DNA of 64,000 nucleotides from Diadema setosum (Eukaryota; Echinodermata; Echinoidea; Diadematoida; Diadematidae). Location of the stretch: positions 13,624,401 to 13,688,400 of the forward strand of contig CM067067.1 of assembly GCA_033980235.1 (NCBI GenBank), in the 5' to 3' direction. The notes under the pieces were generated by a model that saw only the letters and a program-made list of their open reading frames with translations, had not been told where the DNA came from and made no database searches. The position numbers were made by a program, and so were the translations under genes. Shown here in pieces: positions 42,222-56,700 of this stretch (its first letter is position 1; every line of letters starts with the position of its first letter).

Positions 42222-44619
42222 AACTCACACCAGATTGATAAGTTGGTGAATTGCTCTACATATGACTCAAACTGACATAAGGAAATTTCTTTCGGGGCAT
42301 ATTTCTGCTGTTCATGACTAGTACAGGACTGTACTGAAACATGATGACATCTTATTCTCTTCTACTCGGGGAAAACACAATTACAACGTAATCCCTTAAT
42401 GCTGCATGTATCTACAGCTACTTGCAACAGGAACTTGTTATAGAATTTTTGAGCAGCACATCTGGTCATTAAAAGTGATGTGCAATTCACGCATACATTG
42501 TGAGGACAAATACTTGCAACAAAACATACTGTAAAGCAAGAATTTTTATTTTATTTGTATGAAATCGTCGCGTATTGAGCCAATGGCTTTTTTCCAGGTA
42601 TAAAATTTTTGTGAACTGCCACTGGTATTTAATGCATGACAGTGTAGATAAGAACTTTCGCATGCATTCTAATTTTGCGAATCTCGGCTCTGGCAAAATT
42701 TGGGAAACAAAATTTCAAGCGAAAATTTCTGGTTTTACAGGAGTGTGCTTGCATTTTCCTCTTACAAGCAAAACCGCATCCAGAGTTAATTTGTTTGAGA
42801 TCGAGTGCCGCACGAATATGCTGCAGCATTACAAAAAAAGGCTGTGTGAAATGTGCATTCAGACACAATCTGCTTTGAAATGAGAATGGCAATATGGAAA
42901 AATACTTGCTGTAGTAGGTGCCTGTAATGACAGAAATAACACTTGTCTTGCTAATAGCCAGATGGTGTTTGAAAATTTATCACCCTTGTCTAATCAGCTT
43001 ATATCCTGTGACCTTAAAATCCTGCCTAGAGATACACAAACTAATACACAAACAATGTATGGTTGGATTAACCCTCTGACTGCCACACTCATTACTTGTC
43101 CATAGGTTTGTGTGTGAAATTGTGCACAAATGGCTCATTGGCATTGAACAGGATTCATCTCGAGCAATTCTGTGTGTGATACCTTAATCATGAGTATATC
43201 AATCAGGGAAATAAGTATTTCAGCTCACTCGTCTGATAGAGATGTGGCGAGGTCATTTGATGAGAGAATATCTCGACATGTAATAGAGGAAGTGAGAGAG
43301 AAACAACTAGTAAAGAGAGAAATAGCGAGTGATTGTGGAGGCTGGTAGGAAATCTCTTTTGGATTACGCTACAAGTGTATTCACAGAGTTTCTTATATAT
43401 CCATCACTTAAACCGATAGAACATTGCAATGAGTATAAAATAGGAACCATTTAGTGTAAGGCAACTAAAGCCCGCCGCACACTGCACGACTTTGCCCTGA
43501 TTCACCGGTCTGAAGACCTTAAGACTAGAAGTGTGACGTCACAGTCTTGCCATTTTCTAGTCGTACGACTGGGTCTTAGCGCCAGTCGTAGAGATTTGAC
43601 ATGTTGAATTTCTATGACCGGTCGTAGGCTTTCAGCCATTCACTATGCAGTAAAATGCAAGCGCGCGCAGTGCACACTGCGTGCGCTTTACGGTCGTAAG
43701 CCTACTCGTAAGGTTCGGTCGCATAGTGTGCGGTGTCCGGTCGTACGACTGGTCTTAAGACCCAGCTTGGCTTACGACTTTAAGACCAGTCTGATCGTGT
43801 AGTGTGCGGTGGCCTTTAGACAAAACTGTTGCATTCAACCTGCCCTGAATTTCTGGCATGCACATGTCTACTTTAACAAATAAAAAGATAAAGACACTGT
43901 AGCTGATTTGACTGCAATCAATACACATTCTAAACACAACAAAGAAAGAAGAGTGAGTTAGACAGGGTATACTGATAAGTTGCCTTGAAATATTTCTTAT
44001 AAACCACCATTGACACTAAGAATATGAATTTTGTGCTGAATAAGACATCAAGTGATTAACAGAGTATGAGTGAGGAGAGGGAGGTTTAGTTGGCCTGGAT
44101 TTAGAAGAAATGCCTGTTGGTAAACCGGGGGAATTGGTCTTCCATATATCAACTCCCAAGATATATTTCAAAAGCAAACGGAAAGGAAACAGCCGTGTAA
44201 TAATAGCCATGTCCAATTTGAGATAATGTCTGTGACTTGTGAAAGTGATTATTGAGCATGCACAGCTGAGAGTAACTATCACTATCTGTTATTGTTTTAG
44301 TGTGTGCATAAATGCTAATGCCCCTTCATGACTGATACAACAATTATTCTTGGGCGTGGCACCACCAGCTCGAGATACAGTGTATAATATACCCTTCACC
44401 TTTGATTAATACACATCACATGCAGCGAGACAAAGTCTGTTTCTATTTGTATTTGGGGAGTATACATCCCCTCACAGTTTGTGCTTCTGGATATGAACTG
44501 TTGCCCATTCAGTCCTCCTGCTGGGGCAACCTCTGTGGAGCAAAAGGCCGCCTTGACGGGTCGAGATGGGGGATGGGGGATGGGGAGAGGAAGGTTGGGC
44601 TGCCCCGCCCTGTGGCTGG
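42222..44619. other. Downstream flank of CLASP, possible long 3' UTR
   Basis: On the - strand this follows the CLASP stop. Two overlapping AATAAA hexamers (complement of 42545-42555) are candidate polyadenylation signals, but nothing else marks the transcript end. The MITE at 43465-43819 interrupts the stretch. Confidence 0.3.
43465..43819. mobile_element. MITE with CTAAAG..CCGCACACT ends
   Basis: CTAAAGCCCGCCGCACACTG is mirrored by AGTGTGCGGTGGCCTTTAG. The inner arms carry CGACTGGGTCTTA- and GGTCTTAAGACC-type words in both orientations. It is 355 bp. The target duplication is unresolved. Confidence 0.65.
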
Positions 44620-44721
44620 TTACCTACTCCCGGTGGACAGTGCCGAGGGGCTGCTAGGCGACGGTGTCTGCGCATCCTTCTCTGCTTGAGCTCGCTTGAT
44701 GTAGAGGTTAAGTAATTTCAT
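44620..44721 (-). CDS. CLASP: CLASP last exon with stop
   Basis: It codes MKLLNLYIKRAQAEKDAQTP and a short Ser/Pro tail ending STGSR, then TAA at 44622-44620. The acceptor is TCCCAG. Confidence 0.92.
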   Translation of the reverse strand: MKLLNLYIKRAQAEKDAQTPSPSSPSALSTGSR

Positions 44722-47700
44722 CTGGGAGGAGGAAATGAAACAAACAAAACACAGATTATCACAAAATGTCGAACGAGGGTTGGAACTCACACACTGATAC
44801 AGAGACTCGGCATCGGCGGGAGATCTCCCGTCGAAAGCGGGAGCGTTGGAGTCTCTGCTGATAAACTCATCTATGATATTAAACAAAACTCCAATTATTC
44901 CATAACTATCTCATTTCCTGTTTGACCACAGTGACTCATCCATCTTTCCATCCACCTAATGGTATATATCAACAGTATATAAATGATGCACAGGTCTGAG
45001 TGCATCAGTCATAGTTGTGTGCATAAGGTAACTATGGAATGCTTAACCCACAACGCAAAGCCCAGTGGGTGTATGCTAAATTCCATAATTACCTCATGCA
45101 CACTATTGTGACTGATACATGAAAAGACATGTACGTCATTTGTGCTATAGAATGGGTAATTTTCTTGCCACAAATCCATTTTTCTATCATGTTTCCTTTT
45201 GGCTTGCCATAGACAAAAGCCCGAAAATCATGCATCCAGTACTTCAAAACCATGCATCCAGTAAACACTGGATCCATGGATAAAGTATTAGATGCATAAT
45301 TTTTTAGCCAATAAGCGTCTCGTACTGAATGCGCGAACGATTGCTCAGTGCGCGAAACCTTTATTACAAGTGTGCGTACTCTTGCAACAAGTGCGCGGTA
45401 GCATGTTCACCACTGTGACTCAGTGTGTGGCTAGTAAAAAATCAACACATAGTTCTCTAGCAATGAGATCGCAGGGTTCTCGCTACTTATTCTATAATAG
45501 CTACTGGTAGCTGCCCCCCTCTGTCTCACCTTGCTGCCCGGGAGGTCGGACAGTCTATCCTTGAGCTGGTCCCCGATGACCCCATAGATGGCCACCAGAC
45601 AGAAGACGCTGGCCTTGCGGACGCTGCTCTCCGGGTGGTCGTATGATTTGAGGAGAACCGGGATGACCTCGCCCAGAATCTCCACGACCTCCGCCTCCGA
45701 CATCAACTCGACAACCTGGTGGAAGCAGAGGAGAAGAAAGAGGGGGAGGGAGGACAATTAGAGATTGGTTAACAGGAGAGATTGATCATTTATCTCTTGC
45801 TATGAAATATGTGCTACCGACAAGAGCCTTGCACAGACCAACACATGAAGAATTTCATCGTAAAACTGATTAAGCACCATTGGTATACACTTTGGACCAC
45901 TTTAAAGTAAGTCCATCATCAGAAACAACAAAATAAAACCTCTCCAGTGATGCTTTAATTGTTACATAATAAACATTCTTGAAGTTAAATGTTTGTTTAA
46001 AAATATCCCATATTTTCTCATTATTGTTTTTTTTTTCCAGCACATACATTGTATATATCTCAAATTTAAAAACGAAGTTAACTCATTTTGCAATCAAACT
46101 CGTCACATACTCTTCGCTGACCTATATAATGTACGTGCATTCTTAGTGATTGTACCTTCACACAAAAACAAACTGCATCTTGATGTGTATTATGAAAATA
46201 TGGTTTATGGTATAGGGGTGCAATATCATAAATCCAAAACTTCACAATGAGAACATTTGCATGTACATTTTTCTCTCAGCAATTACACTTTAGTAAATGT
46301 CAGAATAAACTATATTTCACAAGTTATCCCAACACAAAAATATGGAAATGTAATCTTTCCATTTTTTCTTCAAAATTTCTATTTGCAACAGACATAAATC
46401 ATATGAAATGATTTCCTTCGTCAAAGTGAATGTCTTCCACATTCTGAGCCCAACTTCTGAAAAAGGGTCAGTGCTTACATCAATTATAACTCATAAAAAA
46501 CTGCAATTACATGTTGTAGCATGGTTACTGGGTGAAAAAAGAAAAATCTCTTTATTCTGGTAACTCAGCAAAAGCCAGTAAGCTCCCAGCGTATTTCTAA
46601 TTTAACAGGTTCACAAATCATAAATCTTTCATCAACAGTACTACATTTGTATGTGAGTGAGATTTTATCTTTTAACGGGAGAAACCGAGAACGACGGAAG
46701 GCTTACCTTGGTCAGCATCTTGATGGCTGCCTGGTTGATGGGACAGTCAGCAGTCTGGATGATTGGGCACAGGACCCTCACACACTGGTTGGGGGCTATG
46801 GAGTTGGCCAGGGTGGCCGAAGTCTCTTCAGCCTGGCGAACCACCTGCAGGTAGAGAGAGGTGTGGTACGGGTGAAGGCAGAGAGGAAAGGGGGCAAAAG
46901 ACAGAGAATCATTTGGTAGGCTGGGTACCACATCAAAAGTCAGGGGCCCTCCATACGCTTTTATCTTGCATCTACTGCACCTTGTTGATATCTTTTCATC
47001 CACTACAAGCCGAGGTTTGAGCCTCCGCCCTTCTCTATCCATGGAAGAGAGCTTCAACTCTACACCTACCGAAATACTCTCCATCAAGCACAACACACGG
47101 AAAATGTACATAGAAGTTGTCACTAAACTCAGCAAAAGCTGACTCTGAAATCTACAAATGAAGGTAACCTTGCCTTGAATAAATGGCACATTACCAAAAA
47201 CAAAAAAACAAAAAAACCAAACACAGCAACACGAAAAGCACCCCAAACACAAGAGTCATTTGTTGATACAAGTATAAATAATTTCAAAGTTAACTTGAAG
47301 TGATAATAAGCCATGTTTTGATCATCAAATTGTATTAAGAATTTTCTTTATATGTTTCCCATCTTTCCATAACAATGTCAGAGGTCTATGAGGAAAAATT
47401 TGCACACAAATGAAAATGACAACAGGGATAATATACATGTACAGCTAATGAACTGATCAAGGACTTGTATAGAGCAACAAAAGACTGCTGGACATTGAAA
47501 GAACTGTGCACCATGTCATGTACCTCGCTCTGAGGATCTCGGTGGGCCTCCAGAATCTTAAGGATAGTCAGCTCGGCATAGTCCCTGAACCTCTCTGGCT
47601 GGTTTCGCAGGATCTCCCGAAGGACTCGCAGAGCCATGGCACGTATCGACGCCTGGGAAGTGGTGATGAAAAAAGTTAACAAAAATACCCTTAAATGAAG

Positions 47701-50700
47701 AGGCAGATGTTTGCGGGGACATTTGTTTTGTCAAAACATGTACGCATCTGTACACTTATCTAGATTTCTTATGGCTAGTGCCACAATCTCAACACAAGTA
47801 CTGTGCACTCTCGTTATGAGAACACAGTTATAACAAAATTCCGGTTACAACGAAGTAAAAATTCAGGCGCAAGATTATCCACTCTACGTAATTCTATTGT
47901 TTATTTGTTTGGTTATAACGAAATTTTGATATAACAAAAGAAAACTGCCAGTCCCGAGGACTTTGTTATAACGGGAGTCTACTGTATATTTATGTCCTTG
48001 CAAGACTGGTGGATACTTAGGACATACATGTAGTTTGGAGGACCATCCATTTTCACTTTATAGCCCATGTCTCTATGCATAATACAGATATTATTTATGA
48101 GAAGGCAAAAAAAAAAACCCCAAAAATGAATCATTATAAGCAGTATTCACATGAATAGATGAATAATCAGCCCCCCCCCCAAAAAAAAAAAAAAAAAATG
48201 GTTTAAACTCATTAACTTATATGCCCAGTTTGCTTGGAACCCAAACTCTCAAGAAAACTGGGGGAAAACCTAAACAACAACACACAGCTACACAGCCAAT
48301 TGTCCTCTGGGCTGGGATAGGCATGGGTGTCCATCTGAGTCAGTCAGTATTTAATCAAACTTAGCTCCTTTGCACTTCTTTCACTGGCATGGGTTCAGGT
48401 AGAGCTGAGAGAGCAGTGATCCTATCTCTACATATAGTTAACACAGACACTGGCATCCTGGCTCTTTGCTCAAAAGTACATGGGGTCACTTTTAGCAGCA
48501 GCTGTGGTTGTTTGCCCCGACACAATGTCCTTCTAAATGTTGGCTTCTCCAGTCAGTTTCAGACTGAGTGAAGAGAGATCACTGACGAAAAATAAACAAT
48601 CATTTGAACAGCTTTGGTGTTTACAGATTACTCAAAATCTGAGCTTATATCCAGAGGATGTTGTTACCATCCTCAACTCTTTGTGTACCACACTGGCATG
48701 CCCAACTGAAGTCGACAGATTGCAAACTTCAAACATTTTGCTCAACCGCATGACCACACACAAAATGATCTGTTTTGAATACTGGCTATTTGCAAGATAA
48801 ATATCCATAGCTTTGTCATAGAATTTACATCACAGCAAAGCTTGCAATTTTCTTTACAATTATGCTGTTTTGCATCTCTAGCATCAACACTTTACTTAAC
48901 TAGAGAGGCACTCTGAGAGCACAGACCTCTGCCAAGCATTTCCTCCACTGATCTTGTTCTTCCATAGAGATATCAGTTATTTCCACCCAGACATTCTTAT
49001 AGCATTGTGTGCTGAAAATTGCCCGATTTTCCAATATAGAAGCCTTTGTTTCATCATAAACCCATAGCTGCGCGGCGCGCCTCGCCCTAGCAGAAACTAG
49101 AGCACGCACTTTAGTGCGCGCATGCAAACCTCAAATATGCGCAGCCTGAACTCCCAAGTTCATTGACCCTACCTGCCAAAATATCAAAAATCCCTCATAA
49201 ATTCCCCCCAAAATTCTTGGATCACTACCAAAAGTTAATCGTTTGTTACTTGTGTCATTCTCAACCTTTCCTGCAAGTTTCACCCAAATCCGTTCACTAC
49301 TTTTTGAGTTATTTTGCACACGGACAAACGAACACACAAACCAACGGTAATGAAAACATAACCTCCGCCCTTGGCGGAGGTACAAAAAAAAAAAAAATTA
49401 TATGGATTTTGAAAAACAGAATGTTTCTGAAAAGCGCTAGTGGCACAAGAGAAGTATACACTATGGCAAAGAAAGAGTTTAAAGGGAAATCCCAGCCCAG
49501 TGTCCAGCTCACCTCTACGTCTCCGAGGGTCTCCAGCATGAGGAGTAGGACCGTCTTGAAGTGGTCGTCCCAGAGGGAGAGGCTCTCCGATCGCGTCAGT
49601 CTGATCAGCTGCATCATGGCACTCTTCCTCTCCTCAAACCTGGGAATTTGTCGGGAGGAGCCAGTGAGGTTCACTGTCTGTCTGTTTCTCTCTCTCTTAT
49701 TCAATATATCAATGCGTGCGTGTATATGTACAGTATGTTTGTCCGTACGCATGTTTCTGGATATATCTGCCTTCTACTGACCCTCCTACTTATTAAATGC
49801 TTCTGTCCTTCTATCCATCTATCTACATCTATCATCCAATCATTAATCATGAGATCTATCTATCAATCTATCTATTCATCTTTGCAGCAATCTACATATT
49901 TTGTTTGTTGAGTCATCGACAATCAAGACTACTTGAGGTGTTGGGGCTGATTTTGTTGTTGTTGTTTGTTTTTTGTTTTTGTCGGCTACCATCAATCATA
50001 TATATATATATATATATATTTTTCCCATTCACACAAACTTGAGAGAAGACTAGACACAAATGTAAAACTAGGCGTACCTATGTCTGCACTTCTTGACTTG
50101 AAATTAGACTACCATGCACTACTCTTGGACTATCATTTCAACACCTTTCTAATACCAAATCTATGCATGGATTTCAATGGAGATCGGCTAGTGAGTTGGG
50201 ATCGGTTCATATTATGTACACACAGATTAAGATTATAACAATTTTTCACCTTCCATTGTGGTTGGACAGCTCTGTCAGTAGAGGTACGAGGACGTCTTGC
50301 TGGTCTTCTGAAACAAAACACAATAGCAACTGGATGATAATGGGCAGGTAACATCTTGGCCACGATATCGCAAGGAGCTAATATACAACTGATTTCACGA
50401 CTGACACCGAACATGATCCTGTGGCTTAATGTATACTGCAAACCTTACACTCCCACACAACTCAAATAACCCGTTGAAGACGGACTGATATAATACGCAT
50501 TTACCCCAGCCCGGAGATACTTGGGACTAATTTTATCAGGTTAGAACACTAGGTCTACCCATAGTTGCCATCAGACTCTGGTCAAACAAGACTATCATTC
50601 TTTTCATTGAAGTTGAACTTGGGAGGTGGGAAGAAGCAAAAACAGCTGGAGTAAAGATTATCTAAGATTTCCCATGAGCTTTTGGGTCGGAAGAAAATTG

Positions 50701-53700
50701 TTTGAGGACAAATAACACTAAAGCCTTGGTTTCTGTAAAATTTCATGATATGGATACAAAGTGACAAAAAAGAACAAAAAAATGCACCGGAGGAGACAAA
50801 TTACAAATTACCAAAGTCTCGGAAAATCTTCGACAGATTAGAATGTTACCTTCTTGGTACGTTTCGTCTTCGTAGTTGCCGTCCGTGACCGTTACTCTTC
50901 CCATGGTGTCTGCTATGCCCTGTTCAACAGAGAGGGGGGAAAAGGGGGTTTTACTCGGGTCATCAAAAGGCCAGGATCCCGCATGTCTTTATATTCACAG
51001 CACTATCTCTGTCTTTGTGTAATATCATCTGAGCGATTATCTTCATGCAATCTACTGCCAATACAGACACACTCTGCAACTTTGGTAGCAATTCAGCATT
51101 AAATCTGTATTCTCACCAACATAATTTCATTAGGCAAGGATCAATGCTGCATGCACCTGTGGCTATGCTGTGACAGGAACACTCAAAACTCTTAATTTCA
51201 TCATAATTATCCCCATATGGGTGGCATGGTACAGATAGAAATAACACTGAGTTAATACTTCACAGGCATTCACATTCCCTTTAAAGGACAAGTCCACCTT
51301 CATATACATAAGGATTGAGAGAATGCAGCAATATTAGTAGAACACATCAGTGAAGGTTTGGGGAAAATTGGACAATCCGTTCAAAAGTTATGAATTTTTA
51401 AAGTATCTGCGCAGTCACTGCTGGATAAGAAGACTACTACAGTGTATGATGTCACATGCGTACAACAATATAAGGAAAATAAAAAGAGAATTTCACAAAA
51501 CTTTACTTTCTGAATAAAGTGCAAATTTCTTTGACTTGTTACTGGCGTATGTTTAAAGTTATTCCCCCTGCCTTCTGAAAGAGAGAAGTCGAGTGTTCTT
51601 TTGTTATGTGAAAAAAATGGAAATATGTTGAATTTTCTTTATTCTTTCTTTATAACGTTGTACACATGTGACATCACAAGTTATTGTAGTCTTTTCATCC
51701 AGCCGTGACTGAGCAGAAACTTCAAAAATTCGTAACTTTTGAACGGATTGTCCGATTTTCCTCAAACTCTCACTGATGTGTTTTTCTAATATTGCTGCAT
51801 TCACTCAACCCACATGTCTATGAAGGTGAACTTGTCCTTTAATAGATGCTAATGTGTAACACAAATCACAATTCTTGAGGAGGAAAGTATCCACGATTCA
51901 TCTTTGGGGCTGGTCTGCATAAACAACCCCGCATCATCTTGAAAGGATGAGCCCTTAGCATGCCATGTTCACAATTTCCCTGCCTTCAACACTGTGCCAA
52001 GATGACATTCACTGGCACACCTTAAAGGGGAAGGCTAGTAACTGATCAGTGGGAATCAGTGGAAATGCTGGGAGATGATTGTTCCAATCCTTATGGGATT
52101 CATTCAAGAGTTCATTGTATATCTATTGTTGTGTGAAAATGATTTGCTTCAGAACGGTCTCATATTCAAGTAATGTGCAGATTAATGCTCCGTCACTGAC
52201 CAGGGACGCTAACCTGGAAGCATTAAACTGCACATTACTTGAATATGAGACCATTGTGAAGCAAATCATTTTCACACAACAATAGATATACAATGAACTC
52301 TTGAATGAATCCCATAAGGATTGGAACAATCATCTCCCAGCATTTCCACTGATTCCCACTGATCAGTTACTAGCCTTCCCCTTTAAAGGGTGCATCATTT
52401 TAATCCTGTATAGAATCCGTGCCAAGAGATCTTGGAAGAAAGTACTGTATGAATGACCGATTCCGTCGGTAAGGAAATTCCTGAGCATTCTAGTTTGTCA
52501 CTATTTGTCTGTAGGGGAAGGCTACCACTTGATGTCATTATTCTTCTTTTTACAAACCCCTGTAGAGATTTGGCAGTGGATATTTAGTGCTTTTGTATCA
52601 AAAGTGAATGAGCATGATATGGGCTCACCCGTTTCCTCACGATATTTTGAAGACACCATAGACTCGGCACATGGCTAACCATGTTCAAACACTGCACTGT
52701 ATTATATGATTTGTATATACCTGTGATATTTTTCACTGTACCATATGATTATTTTTAGAACATTTCTTTTAATATTATATCAATTTTGACCAAGAAAAAA
52801 AAAATCTGAAACAAAAAGTTTAAATCTAAAATAAACAGGTATAAGAGGTTTTATAAAATGACTTATTGCCTGGAAGAAGCAAATGGCTGTTATAGTTGCT
52901 CTAGGTCACTCACAGACACCCACAACAGGTGCACAATTGTTTGCCTTAAATACACATGACACATGTAGCACTGCGATGTCACATCACGGTTCTTGTAATG
53001 AGACTGTTTGACTGTACCCTATTAAACTATGATACTTTCAAGCTAACAAACACTTAAACTTCTAAAATGTACGCAGCATAATGGCAAGTGACATGAACTC
53101 AGGAGGTCAAGTACAGGTGTAGCCCTGACACATGAACATCATATACATATATGAAGAGTTTGTTCGCAAAAACCGATAAGTCCACTTTTGAAGATTTTGA
53201 AGTACAGTCTCTGGCATAAAGTACAAAATAATACCTTTTAAATGATATATTGGTCACTACATATACAGGTACATTTTTGAAGTTATGGTCAAAAGAATCA
53301 AAAATTTTCTTATTATTCTCTTTATTTTTCTTTACCTTTAACCCTATTCCAACTGAGGGGGAGGGTAAAATTGACCCTCCTTGACATTTCGCGCCATGAT
53401 TCCGCAACGCGCAAAGATTTTGCCGCGTTGTTTCATGAGTTTTTTCATTTAAATCTCCTACATATTTTGAGACCAAATTTGCAATGTCCAGGTACACCGT
53501 TCTGAAGTTACGTAATGTTTTGCATATGCATGTCAACCCAAAAATAGCTCAATTTCATGATATCGTGTGCAAATCCAATGCAAATTGTGTTTTTTTGTTA
53601 AATTGCTATAAAATATATTGTAGATTATTTCAACTTTTAACCATTGAAATATATCAATTCTAATGCAGATAAGCTTGTAAAAGTGCCTGCAACAAATTTT

Positions 53701-56700
53701 GGCAAAAAAAACAATTAAAAACATGAGGTTGAAAAAACAATAAAATACATAAGAAATTAACAAAACAATAAAAAACAAAAGAAATTGATTTTGATTGTGC
53801 TATTTTTCTAACAAGAAATTAATTTTGATTGTGCTATTTTTTTACAAGAAATTTGTTTGATGTGTCTTGAGGAACTCTGACACAAGAATTTAGCAATCCT
53901 TCAGTCTTTTTAATGGAGTTATAGGTGAAAATAAGATTTCATGCGTAAATTTGCATAATTAATTTACTAAAAATAGAAAACCAACATTTTTCTATTGTAT
54001 GACCATGTAATCTTGTAGTTGACATCTGGCTCTATCGTCAGGCAAAATTTTGCGGCGATCACCCGAATGGCGGCCGAGATCTGAAGGGGGGGGGGGGTCA
54101 AATTGACCCCCCTCAGTAAAAACTAGGTCTCAAATAGCCCAGTTAAAATAGGGTTAATCGCAAATATCTCCATTTGGCAAATATGGACTTATCGGTTTTT
54201 GCGAACAAACTCTTCATATGATGATCAAATAGGAACAGCTTCTGATTGAATACTCCAGATTGAATTTTCTCATTGTAATTACTACCATGCACTGCATTTA
54301 CGCGTGATAACTGGGCAAAAGTATCAACGTCTGTTTATATAAAATCAAGATACCTTTAATAGCTGAAACCTGCAAGAATGATTGCACACTTGTCAGTGAT
54401 ATACGTACTCACACTTCATTTAAAGAGTCAATCAGCTGTTATTACTTTATACAATAACAAAAATAAACAGCATAATAATATGACCTACTAAAAACCTGTA
54501 CCAGAATACTCTTACAAGATTCTTGCTGAATTACAAAAGGCATAAAACATTTTCTGTGTACACTGTATGTCCTCTGACATGAAGGAAAAAAGAAATTTTA
54601 AATCTGTACACACACATAATAATTAAAATATGATATATAAAACCTTCAGAAGCATTTATCTCACCTAAGAATCATATCCAAAATGTCATACTCCCATAAC
54701 CATATAAGTACAGAATTTCTTTGTGTTTTCATTTTGACAAATGTTTGTTATTTCATATCAGATATTTTTTTTTAATTGGTTTACAAGCACATGTGGCAAC
54801 CCCAGGTGTATGAAAATTGCTGTGATAGACCACTCACGACAAAATTATGGCAATCTCTCTCGAAACACAACTTCATTTGCAACATTAAGCTAAGGCTTTG
54901 CAGTGATGATTCCAGCACTATCAAATGACACCAAAACAATCATAAAATATGCAACGATCAAAATGGCCTGACACGAGATCGCAAACTATTAAAGATTGTA
55001 AATGCACTCATAGTGCATCACAGCATTTAAATAGGTCTTACAGCACATCTGGGACAAAAATCTTCCTGTAAAAAAATTGTAGCAGTTCCAAAGTCTGACA
55101 TCAAAACATCAAAACTGTGACAGGCAAATTTCAGCTCTAGATGTGATGCAAGAACTTACAGACTTGTTTTCCCAAAATCTGCCAAAGAAACTCTTCCACA
55201 ATCATGCTGCATTGGAGCTATTGCCATTGTCCAGCAGTGATTGTTAAGGACACAGAAAATATGTACCATATGTGACCCACTACAACAAAAGGATCCAAAA
55301 GTCGAGGGAGGTCGATTTTCTGAAAATGACATGACATTATTCCTTTACTCTTCTACTTTAATTTCATATATAACAAGACTCATGAAAGCAGTCAGTTGCA
55401 GAGATATTGATGATATTATGAGACCATGTTGAGTGGTCAAGGAAATCAGCGTTTTGAGAAAACCGCGTTCAAGATTTTCTTTCCGACACAATCATGATCA
55501 GGGGGGGGGGGGGTATTCCAGTTTTCATCTCTTAACAGTAGAAGGTCTGCTCATACAGTGTAGCAACTCCGTGATGTTCATTCAAGCTTAGAGGCAGCGG
55601 TCTACTCACGACTAATCAGTAACCAGGATGCCAGGGGCAGAGTCTATCTGCGGCGCTAAATCTAAATCTTCGGACATGTCACTGTTCTGTTGAAAGTCAG
55701 AAAATTATGGCCCAGAAAAACGCTAATTTATTGCCTTTCCTTTGATCATTTACCTTCGAAATTTCGGCAGATGATAAACGAAAAACTAGACTACGACATT
55801 ATGCCAACAACAGAAATTTGATGGTTTTGACCCATTTTGATGATCTGACTTCAAGCTTGATTTTCTCAGCTCAGCCGTCAGCGACTTTAGGATCCTTTTG
55901 TTGTAGAGGGTCACATATGCACTATGCAGTCAGACCGCAACGTCCTGAAAAGCCTTCGCATTTATCGTACGCGTATGCATGAACCTCACGGACATGAATA
56001 CGTAATGAGCTGGAAGACCACATTTTTAGGGTGTCTGTAAATCTAAACGACATTATCAATCTTCATGATTTATACATCGATAAAAAGCTCAAGAGTTGTA
56101 CTTTGATAAAATTCGACCACTTAAAAGGTTATGACATATAAAATATACTGAACAAGGAAATTATAAAACACAAAATTTGCATATTTTTCATTTTTCTTAA
56201 GGGGTACACTAGACCAACAAAATTAAGGTGGACCAAAATGGAAGAGGTATAAAATGAAAGAGGAAATATCATTCTATGAAAAGATAATGACTTTATGTGG
56301 ACTGATCCTATGAACGGGTCAGGTTGGCGAATAAATCATTGCGTTGTACAGTTAATTTTTGACGTCAATAAGTGAATCTTGTAGACCATGCACTTTGTCT
56401 CTGAATTATCTCGCAAAATCTCGGGTGCTGAGAAGGACATGCGCAAAAACCTGCGCGTATGATAAATTTTTGATTTGAGCGCATTAACAGCAGCGTTGCG
56501 GTCTGACTGTATGCCAGCAACATAAAGTTTTTGAAGAAAGAATATTTGGAAGCAGGCTTCCTGTTTTAGATGCACAATCCAAACATACTCTCTCCTACTT
56601 CTAATACTGGTGTGATGAGGAACACCTGTGCTGTATCTCTAAAACTTCAATAGATACTCAGAGTATATAAGTATATTAATTAATTAATAAAAAAATAAAC

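Noticed and set aside
46665..47252. 195-codon frame taken as a single exon
   Set aside because: Only 46707-46844 matches CLASP and has proper splice sites. The rest is intron read-through.
52079..52329. Near-identical short open frames on both strands (68 codons each)
   Set aside because: They are the two arms of one palindromic MITE read from each side, not duplicated genes.
53099..53536. 145-codon open frame on the - strand
   Set aside because: It spans the junction of a MITE and its nested piggyBac-like insertion, so it cannot be an ancestral gene.
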